A stretch of 64,000 nt of DNA from Breviolum minutum Mf 1.05b.01 (GCA_000507305.1 DF241750.1:1-64000), one strand, 5' to 3'. Counted from the first letter of the stretch, positions 10,875-22,820 are shown. The notes: generated by a model from the letters alone, not told the origin. A program made the numbers and translations.

Positions 10875-11000
10875 CGAACCCCTCCAGGAGGCGTTGTGGA
10901 CCTGTCTACATCCGTTGCCACGGTGATCGAAGGCGTGGGGAAGATTTTCATCACGACATCACGACCCCAATTTTTCCGGAGCGAATTCAGCGCAGTGTGA
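10875..11000 (+). CDS. Exon candidate, unknown protein
   Basis: Follows ctcgcccaattccag. The phase-0 frame reads RTPPGGVVDLSTSVATVIEG and on, to TGA at 10998. A second frame with a donor GTGATC near 10921 is also plausible, so frame is uncertain. Confidence 0.4.
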   Translation, partial: RTPPGGVVDLSTSVATVIEGVGKIFITTSRPQFFRSEFSAV

Positions 11001-11436
11001 TGAAAATGTTTCCTTCAGAAATTGGTGGTGTTTTAGTATTGGATGTATAGATTCGAATCCTCTCAACGTGACTTAGAGTTCAGGATATAGTTGCATTGTA
11101 TCCGGGGGTTATCCAAAATAAGCGATGTGAATAAGCAAAGGTTTTACCATTTTTGGTGTGTTACACTGAGATCAACTGGGGAGAGTATCCTTTCAAATTG
11201 AAGTTTGCTTTATGTTGAAATTATGAAAACCAGCGCTTTCAAATCAACATAAATGGAGTATACGAAAAGACTCAGAGGTCCGCAGGATTGCTACGTTCAA
11301 ATGCATACCATCCACACCTGGGATGTGAAACATGTTTGATTAAAAAAAATGCCTGCAAGGCGATAATCAACCAGGAAAAACATAGGTTTTTTTGTGAATC
11401 TGAAAAGACAAGACAAATTAGATTCTGATACCCCCC

Positions 11437-11545
11437 CCCCCGAAAATTAACATATCCCCTGAAAAGGCACCATGTTTAAAAGGAATTTTCACCTCCCAAG
11501 CATCAATTTTTTCTATGGTTTTCTTAGTTTTCGGGGGGAGTTTCT
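11437..11545. mobile_element. Family B element, diverged
   Basis: Left end CCCCCGAAAATTAACATATC, right end CTTAGTTTTCGGGGGGAG. Confidence 0.7.
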
Positions 11546-11629
11546 GAAAAAGAAAAAAACGAAAAAACGGATCTAGTTTGAAGACTCTAATTGTTAAATA
11601 CGGTAGCTTTATAGGTCACTTGTTTCTCC

Positions 11630-11875
11630 GTGATTTGTCTTGGGGTTCCAGAGTTCCTTCCGGAAAAAAAAAACCTTCGCCAAAACATCGGACCGCAAGG
11701 TCCACCACCTTCATTGGAGTGTTTGATTTGGGCCGAAAGAACAGGTGGTACCAGTGGTACTGCTGCACTTAGGGTAGAAATGGATTGCGAAGCGGAATTG
11801 CAGGACGTTGGTTTCCCAAAAAAACCTTGGGAGTTGAGGGATGAAGATTTGTGTGAAAAAAATTGTCGGTTTTAG
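11630..11875 (+). CDS. Exon candidate with acidic C-terminus
   Basis: An 81-codon frame to TAG. The last 45 codons (TAALRVEMDCEAELQDVG, then WELRDEDLCEKNCRF) have strong coding texture. The start is probably an acceptor inside the frame rather than the first codon. No domain recognised. Confidence 0.45.
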   Translation: MICLGVPEFLPEKKNLRQNIGPQGPPPSLECLIWAERTGGTSGTAALRVEMDCEAELQDVGFPKKPWELRDEDLCEKNCRF

Positions 11876-12105
11876 GCTTTCTTTTTCACTTTTTTGTTGA
11901 AAGAATTTGTGCGAGAGGTCTGGGGTTTTCACATGTCAATGACGGCATGTTCACAAATGTTGATGTGGGTGTTTCCTTACATGGTGGCACCCCCAAAACA
12001 CCCGAAAAGGATCAGTTTTAGTCGGAAAACCCATGGTTGTGAGGGAAACCCACCATTTTAGGAAACCCCCATGTGTTGCATGACAAGGGTTAGTAAATTA
12101 TATGC

Positions 12106-12420
12106 ATGTTCATCCTTTTTGTGGCTTGCACGAAATGTCTTTCCCAAAGGTGGACACTTTTGGTAAACCCTGGGGGGGTTTTCGATGGTTTGCCATGTTC
12201 TTTTTTGGGGGAGGGGAAGGACCAAGTGGTTGGGCTACCACGTTCTACCCTCTCAAAAAACAAAATCCAGGGCTACAAATTGCAATTCCTAGTGATTGAG
12301 GTGTGTTTCCAGGTTCTAAAATGGGAACTGTTTGAATTTTTTTTGGAAGCCAATCGCCACTATTTTGGTCAAAAATGGGAAGTGCAAGTAACATCTCAAT
12401 GTTTTGCAGAAGACAGCTAG
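12106..12420 (+). CDS. Open frame of 104 codons, exon candidate
   Basis: The C-terminal part (KLQFLVIEVCFQVLKWELFE, then VTSQCFAEDS and TAG) looks coding. The N-terminal third is low-grade and may be intron read through. No domain recognised. Confidence 0.4.
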   Translation: MFILFVACTKCLSQRWTLLVNPGGVFDGLPCSFLGEGKDQVVGLPRSTLSKNKIQGYKLQFLVIEVCFQVLKWELFEFFLEANRHYFGQKWEVQVTSQCFAEDS

Positions 12421-12732
12421 GAAGATGGGGGTGTATGTATACGTGGACATGTTTTTTTGTATATAGTCATGTATTGAACTGTACTGACACATCAGTGCAT
12501 GTATTGATATATGAGTTCTTTCCCCTCATGGCTTGATACATTTGAGCCTCAATATATCATTTCCGAAACTCATAGCGTTTTTATTTATGTATATACATGT
12601 GTGGGTGCAATGTGTGTTTTTTTCACCCTCGTTTCTGTCGAAACCTCCACTTGAAGCACTTGGAAAAATCTCAAGTTGTTGGAGGTTGTTTTTTCCTTTC
12701 CAAAAGTCTCTAAGCCTTTCCAACCCCAACAG

Positions 12733-14108
12733 CTGGTTGGACCGGCAGCAACAACTGTTTTTGTTCGGAGGACAACTTTGCCACTAGAGGTATTGACTAT
12801 GATTTCTATCCCAGTTTCGAAGATGTCCAATGGCAAGAAGGGGAAAGTGACAGGCACAACTTCTCCGACAAAAAAAACCTGCCAAACTGCCAAAAATGGG
12901 TGGAGGGGGGTGGGAACTTGGAAATTTTCACCAAACCGGACTCACCACCGGCAGATGTCGACACCTAAGGTTATATACCCAAACCATTTTCCCATATGAA
13001 GGGATGCTTCACCCGCAGCTAAGTGGTGGAAGCTAACAGGGAGCTGACCGCGGTCAGGTATCGGGTTCCAAGTTGAAAACCTCTCGAAAGAACCGGATTC
13101 GTGGCATATGCACTGCACTGGACGTGAACATTGATCGACTCCATGGTTTTTTTTGGATGTTTTTCTTTGACAAGTCTGACAAGTCTGTGGTTTGTTTGTG
13201 CTTCTTCCTGGTACATAAAGCCCAGATCTTTGATACAAATTACATGTCATCCTTTTGGAAGATCCACAAAAATCATCCTGCCGAAAAAAATGTGTTTGAA
13301 CTTTAAAGTTATAAACTGTCGCGCGCTGATGAATGTGTTGCCGTTTTTTTTTTGGTTGTGGCAACCTGCAACAAAGTCATCAGGACCATGTGTTGTTCAT
13401 TTCTTTTTAGACATTACCTTGTTTGGAAAGCACCAGTGGGAACATTGGTGCCTATGAACAGGCGAGTTACTGTAAAACATACCCTGGCAATTCTTTGTGA
13501 GCTAAGTGACCCTTTCAAAGGTTGTTGGTGACCTCCAACTGGGGGATCAAAAAGTCACGGCTTGAATCACCTGGTATATGGAATAAAATGCCACCTATCC
13601 AACGGTCACCATGAAAGACAAAGCCCCAACGCTTCGCATTTGACTTCGCATGGTTTTCCCCCAATTTTTCGGTGGACAAAAATCTCACAGAAACCTTTGG
13701 GCCATCAATCATCAATCGATAACTTTAGAAAAAACCCACTGCTGCTCCGTTTTTCAAAAGCTGTGTTGTTTTTTTTTTTGGGCAGGCGCTGCATTATCTA
13801 CAGTTTGCCACCAGGTGGGTGTTCCAAATAAACTCATTGAGTTGGCGAGGGGACCCTCATGCCAGCAAGTGCTGTTGCCAATTGTTCTTGGTGAAATTGT
13901 CTACCAATTTCCTCGGCATTTTGCCATGGATTTCCTGTGAAAAGTGCATTCATAAGTCCATGATGACTCCTGTGAGTTCCCTCATGGGGGATTCTCGGTG
14001 ATTTGTTTCAGCCACCCGCGGAGCCCGATAGGTTTCAGGAGTCCTACCAGCAACATCTCGTTGGAAAGCTGGCAGGGTGGTGTTATTATTTGGCCCGATG
14101 CCGATCAG
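12733..14108 (+). CDS. Chain of exon candidates, unknown protein
   Basis: Candidate exons: 12733-12853 (PAATTVFVRRTTLPLEVL), about 13040-13145 (SKLKTSRKNRIRGICTALDV), 13521-13573 (LLVTSNWGIKKSRLESP, before GTATAT), 13786-13898 (NKLIELARGPSCQQVLLPIV, after a long T tract and gggcag) and 14012-14108 (FQESYQQHLVGKLAGW, after gatttgtttcag, before GTCGGC). Exons 13786-13898 and 14012-14108 join in phase; the others are not chained. Minus-strand frames in the same islands are also open, so strand is favoured rather than proven. Confidence 0.4.
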
Positions 14109-14175
14109 GTCGGCCTTGGACTGGGATGATTTGGATGGGATGAATCGAAGGGATTGGTGCCGTTTTTTTTGTTTA

Positions 14176-14252
14176 ATGTTCACCTCGATCCTTGGGGGAA
14201 ATGATCCAATTTGACGAGCATATTGTTCAATTGGGTTGAAACCACCAGCTGG
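14176..14252. mobile_element. Family A element, 3' fragment
   Basis: Starts inside the family consensus (TTCACCTCGATCC..GGGGAAATGATCC) and keeps the right end TTGAAACCACCAGCTGG; the left end is missing. Confidence 0.75.
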
Positions 14253-14831
14253 ACTTGTTGGGTTTTGCTTTAAAAAAAAGTGGCAGTTTAAAAGGGATGG
14301 GTTGATTGAAAAGAAAAATTAGGGTAAGCTGGTTGTTGTTGCGTTTCATGGCGAAGTTTCTTGTTGAAATTATTTTGCCAAAAGGATGACACTTTTTTTC
14401 TTGACCCTTGAAGCTGACCATAAAAGCATAGAAAAGGTGGAATTTCAATGGGCCAACATTTCCGAATCTGAAATCAAATATGGCAGCCGGCAAGATCCAA
14501 AGTCCTGGAAAATCGTCCAAATGGGAATCTAAGGGTACACCGGGACCCTCCCGAAATACCACGTTTCTCCCAACTAGCCGGCCTTATTAAATCGTATTAA
14601 GGGCTTGCATATTAACCACCATGATCCCTGAAAAAAAAAATCCTTAAGAAGGCCGGCATCCCTCTCAGATTCCCAGGGTTGATGGTTCAGAAATCCCAAA
14701 CAGTCACCTGAGATGTCATGTTTAACAAAAAACCCTGTATATTTCATAGGATAAACAACCACCCACCAACTGGTGAGTTGATCCCGGATTTTTTTTGTGA
14801 ACTTCGTCGGGAACGATCCGTATTTCTCAAG

Positions 14832-15543
14832 GAATGCCGAGTCTTCACCTCACCCGGGGAGTCTCGACTTGCCAGGAAAATTTGGAACTCTTGTGCTTCC
14901 GGATGCACAAGGTACCTGGCAGCACTGCTAGCATCCAAGAGACTGCAGGACTGATGGGCAAATAAATTGGCAATTTCCGATGGGCAAGTCATGTAAATTT
15001 CCGCCAAGTGGATGGTGAATAGTAAGGGGTTCCCCCAAAAAAAATGCATTTGAAAATTCAACGATTTAGGAGTTTTCCCAAAAATTCTTCCGGAAAAGTG
15101 CTCATTAGATGGCATGTTCATGCATGAAATCCAGAAATTTCTCCCTGAATAATGATCCCTAACTGGCATTTCAATTCATTTCTCCAGACATTTCTCCCAG
15201 AAAAATGATGAAAAAGGATGATTTTTTTCATGGAAATAGTCTCCTAAAACCTCAATTTTTATAGATTTTTCTTAAACAAAAAAACGTCACATTTTGGGGG
15301 TATCCCCCACCGCACTAACAGTGAAATAATAATCTGTTCATTTTTTTGAAGAGCCCCCTATAAACCTTCACTTTCCACTGTTAGTGGGCCGGGGATACTC
15401 CCAAGTCACATTCCAAAAAAAAAACAAATCGTGGATGACCTGTTCGTCAGAATCCCTGCGCTTTGTCCTGGTGGATGGAGGGACCGGAGGCGACGAGTCC
15501 GACGAGAGCGAGATTCCACGGGGAGTTTTGGGCCCCCCAAAAG
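14832..15543 (+). CDS. Two exon candidates, unknown protein
   Basis: Exon 14832-14911 lies between tatttctcaag and GTACCT and reads PGSLDLPGKFGTLVLPDAQ. Exon 15451-15543 follows cctgttcgtcag and ends AAAAG before GTGGAT; it reads RFVLVDGGTGGDESDESEIP, an acidic stretch typical of real coding sequence. Antisense frames exist in both islands but have poorer texture. No domain recognised. Confidence 0.45.
15296..15399. mobile_element. Family B-like element, divergent subfamily
   Basis: Ends GGGGTATCCCCCACCGCACT and CACTGTTAGTGGGCCGGGG are complementary; about 104 bp. Confidence 0.7.
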
Positions 15544-15666
15544 GTGGATGAAGGGAAAAATGGGACCCCAATTTCAGTCTAGAAATCCAGGTTGGTGAAA
15601 TACTATTCCGAAATTCCATTTGGGCAGATGGATGGCATCCTAATATTCGAAATCAAGATGAATACA

Positions 15667-15765
15667 CTCCCCTAAAACTGACATAATTAGCCTCTCAAAA
15701 TAGGCCAGCCCCAAAAGGAAACAATCGTTTTCAGGTGCTATGTTCGTTTCAGGGGAGGGTATAAA
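15667..15765. mobile_element. Family B element
   Basis: CTCCCCTAAAACTGACATAA at the left, GCTATGTTCGTTTCAGGGGAG at the right, core CCCAAAAGGAAACAATCGTT. Confidence 0.8.
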
Positions 15766-15799
15766 ACCTTGAAAATTGTTCATGCAAAGCTGTAACACA

Positions 15800-16670
15800 G
15801 AATCAGTTTTGTTTGTACTTGAGTTTTCTCGTCCATGAAATCTTGGAAGGTTTGGTGAACTGAATCTTTACGAATCTCTCACTTCCGGCTGCTGACTCAA
15901 CCTCAATTGCTGGAGCCCTAAAAACTGATGGTTTAGTGGGTCAACTCCAACCCAACTGCAGAGTGGTTAGGTTTGTGATTTTCCCGTTGGGTTTTCTTCC
16001 GAAGAAAAGGCAAGGCGATTTTTTCCGCAAAAAAAAAAAGATATATATATATATATATACTTCTATACAAGACTGTAGCAACTTATTGTAGCCTGCAGCT
16101 CACTTTTTGAAAGAGCTGTGTGACGGGCATGTTTCCTCCTCCGAATGATGCAAAGTGACGCACCAATCTGGAGGTGCAAGGACCACCTATTGCTATTTAG
16201 GTACAGATCCTTGGCTGTAAAAAATGAGGGGAGCCGGTCATAAGTGTTCGAAGGAAGTGGGTTTTGGGAATTTCTGAAGAATCCGTTTTTTGGGAATGCA
16301 AAATAGGGCGATTTTGGATGTTGCCAAAAACCACCTCACAAAGATGATGAAATCTCAAAAAGTCATAGCATGGTAGGCAGCACCTTCTGAAGAAACCAGT
16401 GAAGACTTTTTCTATTGAACGGCAGTTGGTGAGACCCTGAGGACCCCCCCTGCTGAGTAAAGAAAATGTTTGGGCGTTTTATTCCGGATATTCTACTACC
16501 CCTACATCATTAGAAAGATGTGTGTATACATGATTGCCCACAGATAAAATCCGTATTTGCTCATCTTTTTTTCTAAAAATTCAACTCTTTTTTTGTTGAT
16601 CTCACTTAGACTTCACTAGGCCAACCAGCAACACAAAATCCAGACCAGACGCTGAGATAGTTTAAGAGCT
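15800..16670. other. Spacer, nothing supported
   Basis: Low-complexity A/T runs and a short (AT)n at 16043-16060. I see no exon, RNA gene or element I would defend. Confidence 0.5.
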
Positions 16671-16741
<71 letters not shown>

Positions 16742-16742
16742 C
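16671..16742. repeat. (GAT)n microsatellite
   Basis: About 24 uninterrupted GAT units. Confidence 0.95.
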
Positions 16743-17025
16743 ATGATTCGTTACAAGAACAGGAAATTTGAAGTTTCCTTATATTAAATTTGGTGTTTGG
16801 GCGTCATACGTTTATGATTTTGAAGTGTCACATTTTTTGGTCGCATGTTTTACCCGAAACGAGTGGTCCCAGGATTGCAATGTGAGCTTTGATGGCCTTC
16901 ACTGGCAACCAGGCGTCAACATCTCTCTATCTCAGTCCCTTGGAGAGAAAAAGAACGCGGCAGTTTTTTTTGGAAGGTGCCTTGATATGCATGTTGATTG
17001 TAGATATCGACTAAAGATAGTGATA

Positions 17026-17134
17026 CATACTGTTGGTGGAAGAAATCCTGCACCACCTGGTATATATAAAACCCTGTAAATAAAGGGATTAACTATATAT
17101 CAACTGGTGCAGGATATCTTCCATCAACAGTATG
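17026..17134. repeat. 109-bp imperfect palindrome
   Basis: Left arm CATACTGTTGGTGGAAGAAA..TCCTGCACCA pairs with right arm TGGTGCAGGA..CTTCCATCAACAGTATG around an AT-rich loop. No relative seen elsewhere in the window; likely a MITE. Confidence 0.8.
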
Positions 17135-17573
17135 AGAACTCTATCCAAAATTTTACATCATAGAGGTGCGTAACTGTACGTATATTTTTGTTCGCCGTAG
17201 GTACATGTGACTATTTACATATTTATTTATATATATATATGGTCACCCCCCCTCCCAGGGCCTACCTGCAGGAGCGGGTGTATCACATATGTATCTTCAT
17301 CTTCATCTTTCAACTTGTGGCACATGCAAAAACCACTGTAAATACCAGTGTTTTTTGAATACACTGTATGTAAAATAATTTCTATTGCAATCACCTGTCT
17401 TAAAAAACACCCAATAATGCAAAACCAGAATCCAGTTCTCCATTTTCAGAAATTCCACCAGAAAATGAAGACCCTCTGCACCAATTCTGAGGTTCACCAT
17501 CAAAAAACACAGGGAAAATGCATTTTTTCGAAAAAAACAACATAATTTGAAATAAGACATTCATAAAACCTGA

Positions 17574-17659
17574 ACAGGCCCAAGATTCCCAAGAATCCCG
17601 ATGAACAAAGTGCAGGATTCATGCACAGGCCCAAGATTCCCAAGAATCCCAAGATTTTT
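17574..17659. repeat. Start of a tandem repeat at the edge of the assembly gap
   Basis: ACAGGCCCAAGATTCCCAAG occurs twice about 54 bp apart immediately before the N run, so the gap probably holds more copies. Confidence 0.75.
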
Positions 17660-17669
17660 TGGAACTTTG

Positions 17670-18110
17670 NNNNNNNNNNNNNNNNNNNNNNNNNNNNNNN
17701 NNNNNNNNNNNNNNNNNNNNNNNNNNNNNNNNNNNNNNNNNNNNNNNNNNNNNNNNNNNNNNNNNNNNNNNNNNNNNNNNNNNNNNNNNNNNNNNNNNNN
17801 NNNNNNNNNNNNNNNNNNNNNNNNNNNNNNNNNNNNNNNNNNNNNNNNNNNNNNNNNNNNNNNNNNNNNNNNNNNNNNNNNNNNNNNNNNNNNNNNNNNN
17901 NNNNNNNNNNNNNNNNNNNNNNNNNNNNNNNNNNNNNNNNNNNNNNNNNNNNNNNNNNNNNNNNNNNNNNNNNNNNNNNNNNNNNNNNNNNNNNNNNNNN
18001 NNNNNNNNNNNNNNNNNNNNNNNNNNNNNNNNNNNNNNNNNNNNNNNNNNNNNNNNNNNNNNNNNNNNNNNNNNNNNNNNNNNNNNNNNNNNNNNNNNNN
18101 NNNNNNNNNN
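17670..18110. other. Assembly gap (N run)
   Basis: 441 undetermined bases. Translations across it are meaningless. Confidence 1.
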
Positions 18111-18677
18111 AATCCCCAATTCATTACAAATAAAGAATCAATTGCACATAAAGATTCTCTTCACAATCAATTGAACCTCTGTATTTCCTACCCTTCAATT
18201 GTTTAGAGGGGGAGGGTTTTTTAAACTTCGAGACATTATTGACACAAAAATTGCAAATGCTTCAAGACCTGCTTGCTTAGACTTTAGGTCCCTATAAGTG
18301 GCTTATAAGGTAGTATAAGGTGGAAGATTAGCATTGGCGAGGGTTGAAAAAAGAGTGATTTTGCATCTTTAGCGTCATTTTGGTAGGCCCTGGGGGGGGG
18401 GTGGGAGCTATATATATATATATATCTATTTAAACGCATTTGAATATGTCATATAACTTCTGCATGTACCCTGATGTTTTAAGAATTTCACTCTGTCTGA
18501 AGGTTGTATATATTTTGTTATGTCCCCTAAAAAGCTTGTGGAGAAAACCCCCAGTCCAAACGTGTAGATATTGGGATTGTTGGTCGTGAACCGTCATGTC
18601 TTCAACTTAGAGGATGACCGAAAAGCAAACTGAAAAACTCTCACCCCAGCTGTAATGGTCCAAGTACAGCTGTTTTT
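18111..18677. other. AT-rich spacer, nothing supported
   Basis: Contains an (AT)n run at 18409-18425; no exon or element supported. Confidence 0.5.
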
Positions 18678-18776
18678 AGGGTACCCTCCAGGAAACTAAC
18701 ATATCCCCAAAAAATGGCATTTTGAAGATGATTTTCCTTTTCTCAAGGTGGGATATGTTAATCCCCTGGAGGGTAT
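18678..18776. mobile_element. Family B element (subfamily with ACTAACATATCCCC ends)
   Basis: GGTACCCTCCAGGAAACTAA at the left, GTTAATCCCCTGGAGGGTAT at the right, core GAAGATGATTTTCCTTTTC. Nearly identical to 30135-30229. Confidence 0.9.
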
Positions 18777-19772
18777 GTTTTTTTTGAGTTTATCTTTTTT
18801 GGGCGGGGGTGCCCAAAAAGCAAGTCATGCTCTTTTTTGTTGGTCTGTTTCATCGGCGTTATTTATGGTCACCGGTGCGTTTGTGTGTGTTTGTGTGTGT
18901 GTGGTAAAAAGAAAAAAGATACCCTGAAAGGTGAGGAATCTTCAGCCTTTGTTCAGGGCTGGCAAATCATTCTCCTGCTTTTGCTTTTGCCTCTCTCAAC
19001 AATCATAGGGAAAAATGGAGGTATATATATATATACCCAATAAATACCCACTATTTAAGGTGTATATGCATTGATTATTAAGGGTATATACCATCCCAAG
19101 GATTTCCCAGCATTTTCCTGGTGCCTGGTGCATGGAAAATCGGTCGAGATTTGACGCTCATGGTCAAATGAACCCATCTGGAGAAGGTGCTTGCTTTTGC
19201 TAATTTCCGGGTTTGGAGGGCGTTGAAGAAATGCAAGCACCAGGAAATACAGCATAGAATGGGACAGATTAGCAGATCAGAATTTGAATACTGTACAGAA
19301 ATCAGCGACGTTAATTGAAAACTCAAACAAGGTCAGCATGGATATCCAAATCATCAAGATACAAACACCCAACAAAAATCTGAAAAACTTCACCATCTTC
19401 TCGTTGTTTTTCGTGTTCAAAAAAACTCGAGAAGTTTGGTTTGAAAAACCAATGCTTTCAAACCACCAAGGTATTGTAATCCCTCTGCCTGTCGACGATG
19501 GAGTTGGCCTTATGTCACCAGGATGAATTCAAAAATCCGCCGCAACGTTGATGTTGGGAGTTGGATGGAGATGTTGGCCAAAGATTTGGATGGAATTTTG
19601 CAGATGACCTTCCAACAAAAAGATGAACTTCAAATTTAAGCAAATATCTGATTCAGTTAGAAATTGCGAAAATTGACAGAATTTTTGGGTTTTGAATGAC
19701 AATATCGACGTTTTTATTGGTTGTGTTTTCGTGAGTCCTTTCTTAGTTGGGCAATTTTTCACACACCCCAAG

Positions 19773-20885
19773 TGTTGAAACCTGAAAATGTAACTTGCGA
19801 ATGGATAAAGGGAGATTCGGACCGATCTTGGAAACATGGCTATTTTCAGGTGAACCATCTTTAAAAGTTCGGGAGGTCGGACCTTCGTTTGTGTTGGTTG
19901 TTGGTACAGGTAGTTGGTTGTTGGATGTAATTTGTGGTTGGTTGTTGTTCAGTTCGGGAGAGTCTCCGAGACACCATACTTCTTCATGGGCACTGTTTTT
20001 GTTGGTCGTGGTAGCACCTGTTTTTCAATGTTTTTTGCTACTTCTTGTAAGGTGGTTATCCTTCAAAATTTGAGGTCTTATCATTGAGCGTGAATAATTT
20101 TTGATGAATTGATTTGAATTTTAACTGCATGAACTGCCAATTCCTAAGGATTCCAATAACAAAAAGTGGTAGCTATGGCTGTTTTTTTGTAACTATGAGA
20201 TGTTATTTTAGGTCAACCAAAAAGGACCATCAAACATCATCTTTTTTGGGTGGCCAAAAAAATCACCCAAACCTTTGGGCCCGACAAGATTCTGGAGGGC
20301 AAAAAATTCATTGATACTGTTGATGGCAACCAGAAATCCCGCGAGAAAACCTGTTGATATGGAGAATCTACCATGGTGACTTGCCGAGTTTTACCTTATC
20401 TCAGGTGGTTTGAAATCGCCGGATTTCTGGTTGCCATCAGTCCAGGTCCGGTGTTCTTTCAAAAAAAACATGCAAGAATGATTCCGAAACCTTCAGCTGC
20501 CAGTATTTTATGGTTCATGTATGGTAATGTAACATTGATCTACATTTTGACGCGTTTTTGGATTCACTGCTCAGTGGAGGTTGGGGGTAGCTTCCCTAAG
20601 ATCAACCAAAAAAATCGCCCATGAAAAAAAAAGGCCATGCCCAACAAAGGTCCAAAATGGTCATAGCTGTTCTTTTTCGTGGCTTTAGTTTTTTGAAAAT
20701 TTCGACTGATCAAACCTACTTCCCCTTGGTTTCCCTTGATAAACCCTTACCGGCTTCAGGGGGGGTTCAGTCCCAGTTGACCACCACCAAGCTTGAGGCC
20801 ATTGAGTATAACTTCACCATCCCAGCATCAGATTTGTTTACACGAAGTCCTGGTGATTGGCACCTCGATCAAGCTGTGGTCACAG
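19773..20885 (+). CDS. Exon candidates, unknown protein
   Basis: Exon 19773-19849 ends TTTTCAG before GTGAAC and reads LKPENVTCEWIKGDSDRSW. Exon 20760-20885 lies between ccggcttcag and GTGTTG and reads SQLTTTKLEAIEYNFTIPAS, then DWHLDQAVVT. Both are on the + strand, but the link between them is inference. A further open frame at 19472-19640 may be an upstream exon. Confidence 0.45.
20321..20439. repeat. Inverted repeat with 19-bp perfect arms
   Basis: TGATGGCAACCAGAAATCC and its exact complement GGATTTCTGGTTGCCATCA bound a 119-bp unit; no other copy seen. Confidence 0.8.
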
Positions 20886-21215
20886 GTGTTGGGTTTTTTG
20901 GGGGTATTTTTGACTTAAGGTTGCTTTTGGTTGATTTTTTGGGATATCTTAATGTGGAAATGACCCAACCAAGCCAAAAAAAAAAAACATGCTTCGTTGT
21001 TCTGGGTTCTTTCCAGGGGCTCGGTTGAGATGGCTTGGAGGTCCGTTCTCATTGGGGTGGTGTTTTTTTCATGTCAAAGCTGCCCTGGGGTGGGGTGGGG
21101 AGAAATGGAGGTTGTTGGTGTATCTAACATGTGGTATCAGGTGGTATCAGGAGCTATCAGGGAGCTTAAAACACCAAAGTATAGGTGACAAATCAAGAAT
21201 TTATGACTAACTTCA

Positions 21216-21473
21216 GCACCTGAAGTTCTTCATTTTGAGGAGTGACAAAAAATTCTCACGAGTTTTTTTTTTGGCTTCCTTGAGTTCATGGAAGAACTTT
21301 TTCAAACTGTCACATCTTCGGAGAGGAGCGATTTTCATTTTCGCGTGAAAATCCTTGAAAAAATATTGACACACCACACCAACGTGAGCGTTTTTTGGCT
21401 GCCATTTGCTTCCCCTTTGAATTCCCAACTTTTGAGGGTGTCCGAAGCGTCCGACTGAGGTATGCGTGCCGCT
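21216..21473. other. Coding island, strand unresolved
   Basis: The plus strand offers FMEELFQTVTSSERSDFHF after a T-rich acceptor at 21282. The minus strand has an 86-codon frame ending LLKMKNFRC then stop, also preceded by an acceptor. The neighbours favour +, but texture does not decide. Confidence 0.3.
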
Positions 21474-21524
21474 GTTTCTTGTTTTGATGATAAGCTTAAA
21501 AAAATGCGGTATGCGGTACCCTCC

Positions 21525-21627
21525 CTGAAAGTAACATCATAGCACCTGAAAAAAGGCCGGGCCCCAAAAGGAAACTCATCTTCCAACCCCAGCGTTTCAG
21601 GTGTTATGTTAGTTTTTGGGAGGTGTA
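21525..21627. mobile_element. Family B element
   Basis: CCCTCCCTGAAAGTAACATC at the left, TTATGTTAGTTTTTGGGAGG at the right, core AAAAGGAAACTCATCTTCCA. Confidence 0.85.
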
Positions 21628-21998
21628 TATCTTTTTGACACGGAGTCCCGAAGTGTTTTCCAGGAAAAAGAAATGTTCCGTTGAGTGATTTTGTTTCGGG
21701 GAGGGTAAGTTGTTGAGTTTGTTGAGTTTGTGAGTTTGCGGGTAAAGAGCTGCTACTAGGGTGGTTTGGGGGGAAAACAAGGGACTTTTCAACAAAGAAA
21801 TTTTACCAGAACCTAAAAGGACCTAAAAGGTTCCCACAGAAAGAATCCCGAAAGAACCTGGTGTTTGACAGGTTTGGAAGATGATTTTTCTGATTTTTTT
21901 GTCATAAAACCGTGGCTTTGTCAATTGAAGGGAGTGGTCTAAAGGTTTAGCAAGAATACATCAGATTGATACCGAAAAAATGATAAATTGTGTAAAGG

Positions 21999-22108
21999 GT
22001 ACACCCCCGAAAACTATAATATGGAACCTGAAAATGCCCCCGAATGGAAAAGGAGAAACCTCTCTACAAATCACCAATTTTGGGGGTTAGTTTTAGGGGG
22101 TGTAGTTC
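21999..22108. mobile_element. Family B element, diverged
   Basis: ACACCCCCGAAAACTATAAT at the left, TTAGTTTTAGGGGGTGTAG at the right. Confidence 0.75.
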
Positions 22109-22274
22109 CTTTCAAAGGTTGTCCTAGGCATCGATTCGTCAAATGTTTTTGGCGTGTGGATACCCGAAGGTTCAACGGTTCAGCCCTAGAAGATTTGGAG
22201 GTGTTTCAAAAAAAAATGCATTTTCACACCAAATCCCCCCGACCAAAAAAATGAAGAAAAAATAGATAGCAGAT

Positions 22275-22380
22275 AGGCCCTGGAAAATTAACGGCTGGAA
22301 CCCAAAAATTGAGGTTTGGTTCAGATGATTTTCCGCTTGAATTGGGTTTATTTTAGGTTCCAGCCGTTCATTTTCAGTGG
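22275..22380. mobile_element. Family B element, subfamily with GGCTGG ends
   Basis: CCCTGGAAAATTAACGGCTG and GGTTCCAGCCGTTCATTTTC, core TTCAGATGATTTTCCGC. Confidence 0.7.
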
Positions 22381-22516
22381 TGCAGGAACGAGGCTTCCAG
22401 TGCGAAATTCTGGGATTTGTTTAGGGATGGTGAAATTGTTTTGACAGCTTAATTTACCAAGGATTCATGAAGAAGAGGAGCGAAAAGGAGGTTTCCAGAG
22501 ATCGTTTAGACATTTG

Positions 22517-22615
22517 CTAGGTGGTGGTTTCAAATATGTTTTATTTTCACCCCTATTTGGGGAAGATTTCCCAATTAAACTCATATTTTTCAGATCGGTT
22601 GAAACCACCAACCAG
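22517..22615. mobile_element. Family A element
   Basis: CTAGGTGGTGGTTTCAAAT to GGTTGAAACCACCAACCAG, with the standard interior CACCCCTATTTGGGGAAGAT. Confidence 0.9.
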
Positions 22616-22719
22616 TTTTGCATTCACAGAAATATGTTTCCATTATTTTGTTAGGGAAAGTTATTGTTTTGACCTCAATCCTTCAGGCGGAATCTTCCAA
22701 AGTGGCAAGGTGGGCCCCT

Positions 22720-22820
22720 ACCAGTTCTAAATGGTGTTTTGGGGCCCCTATAAATAGGATAACTTGGGGTTATTTCACCCTACTTATAGAGGCCCCATTT
22801 CACCCCCATTTATAACTGGT
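22720..22820. mobile_element. Family J hairpin element
   Basis: ACCAGTTCTAAATGGTGTTT pairs with the right end CCCCATTTATAACTGGT; interior GGGGCCCCTATAAATAGG. A diverged relative may lie near 9900-9985. Confidence 0.6.

Noticed and set aside
17561-18206. Open frames of 166-201 codons around 17.6-18.2 kb
   Set aside because: They are translations of the N gap.
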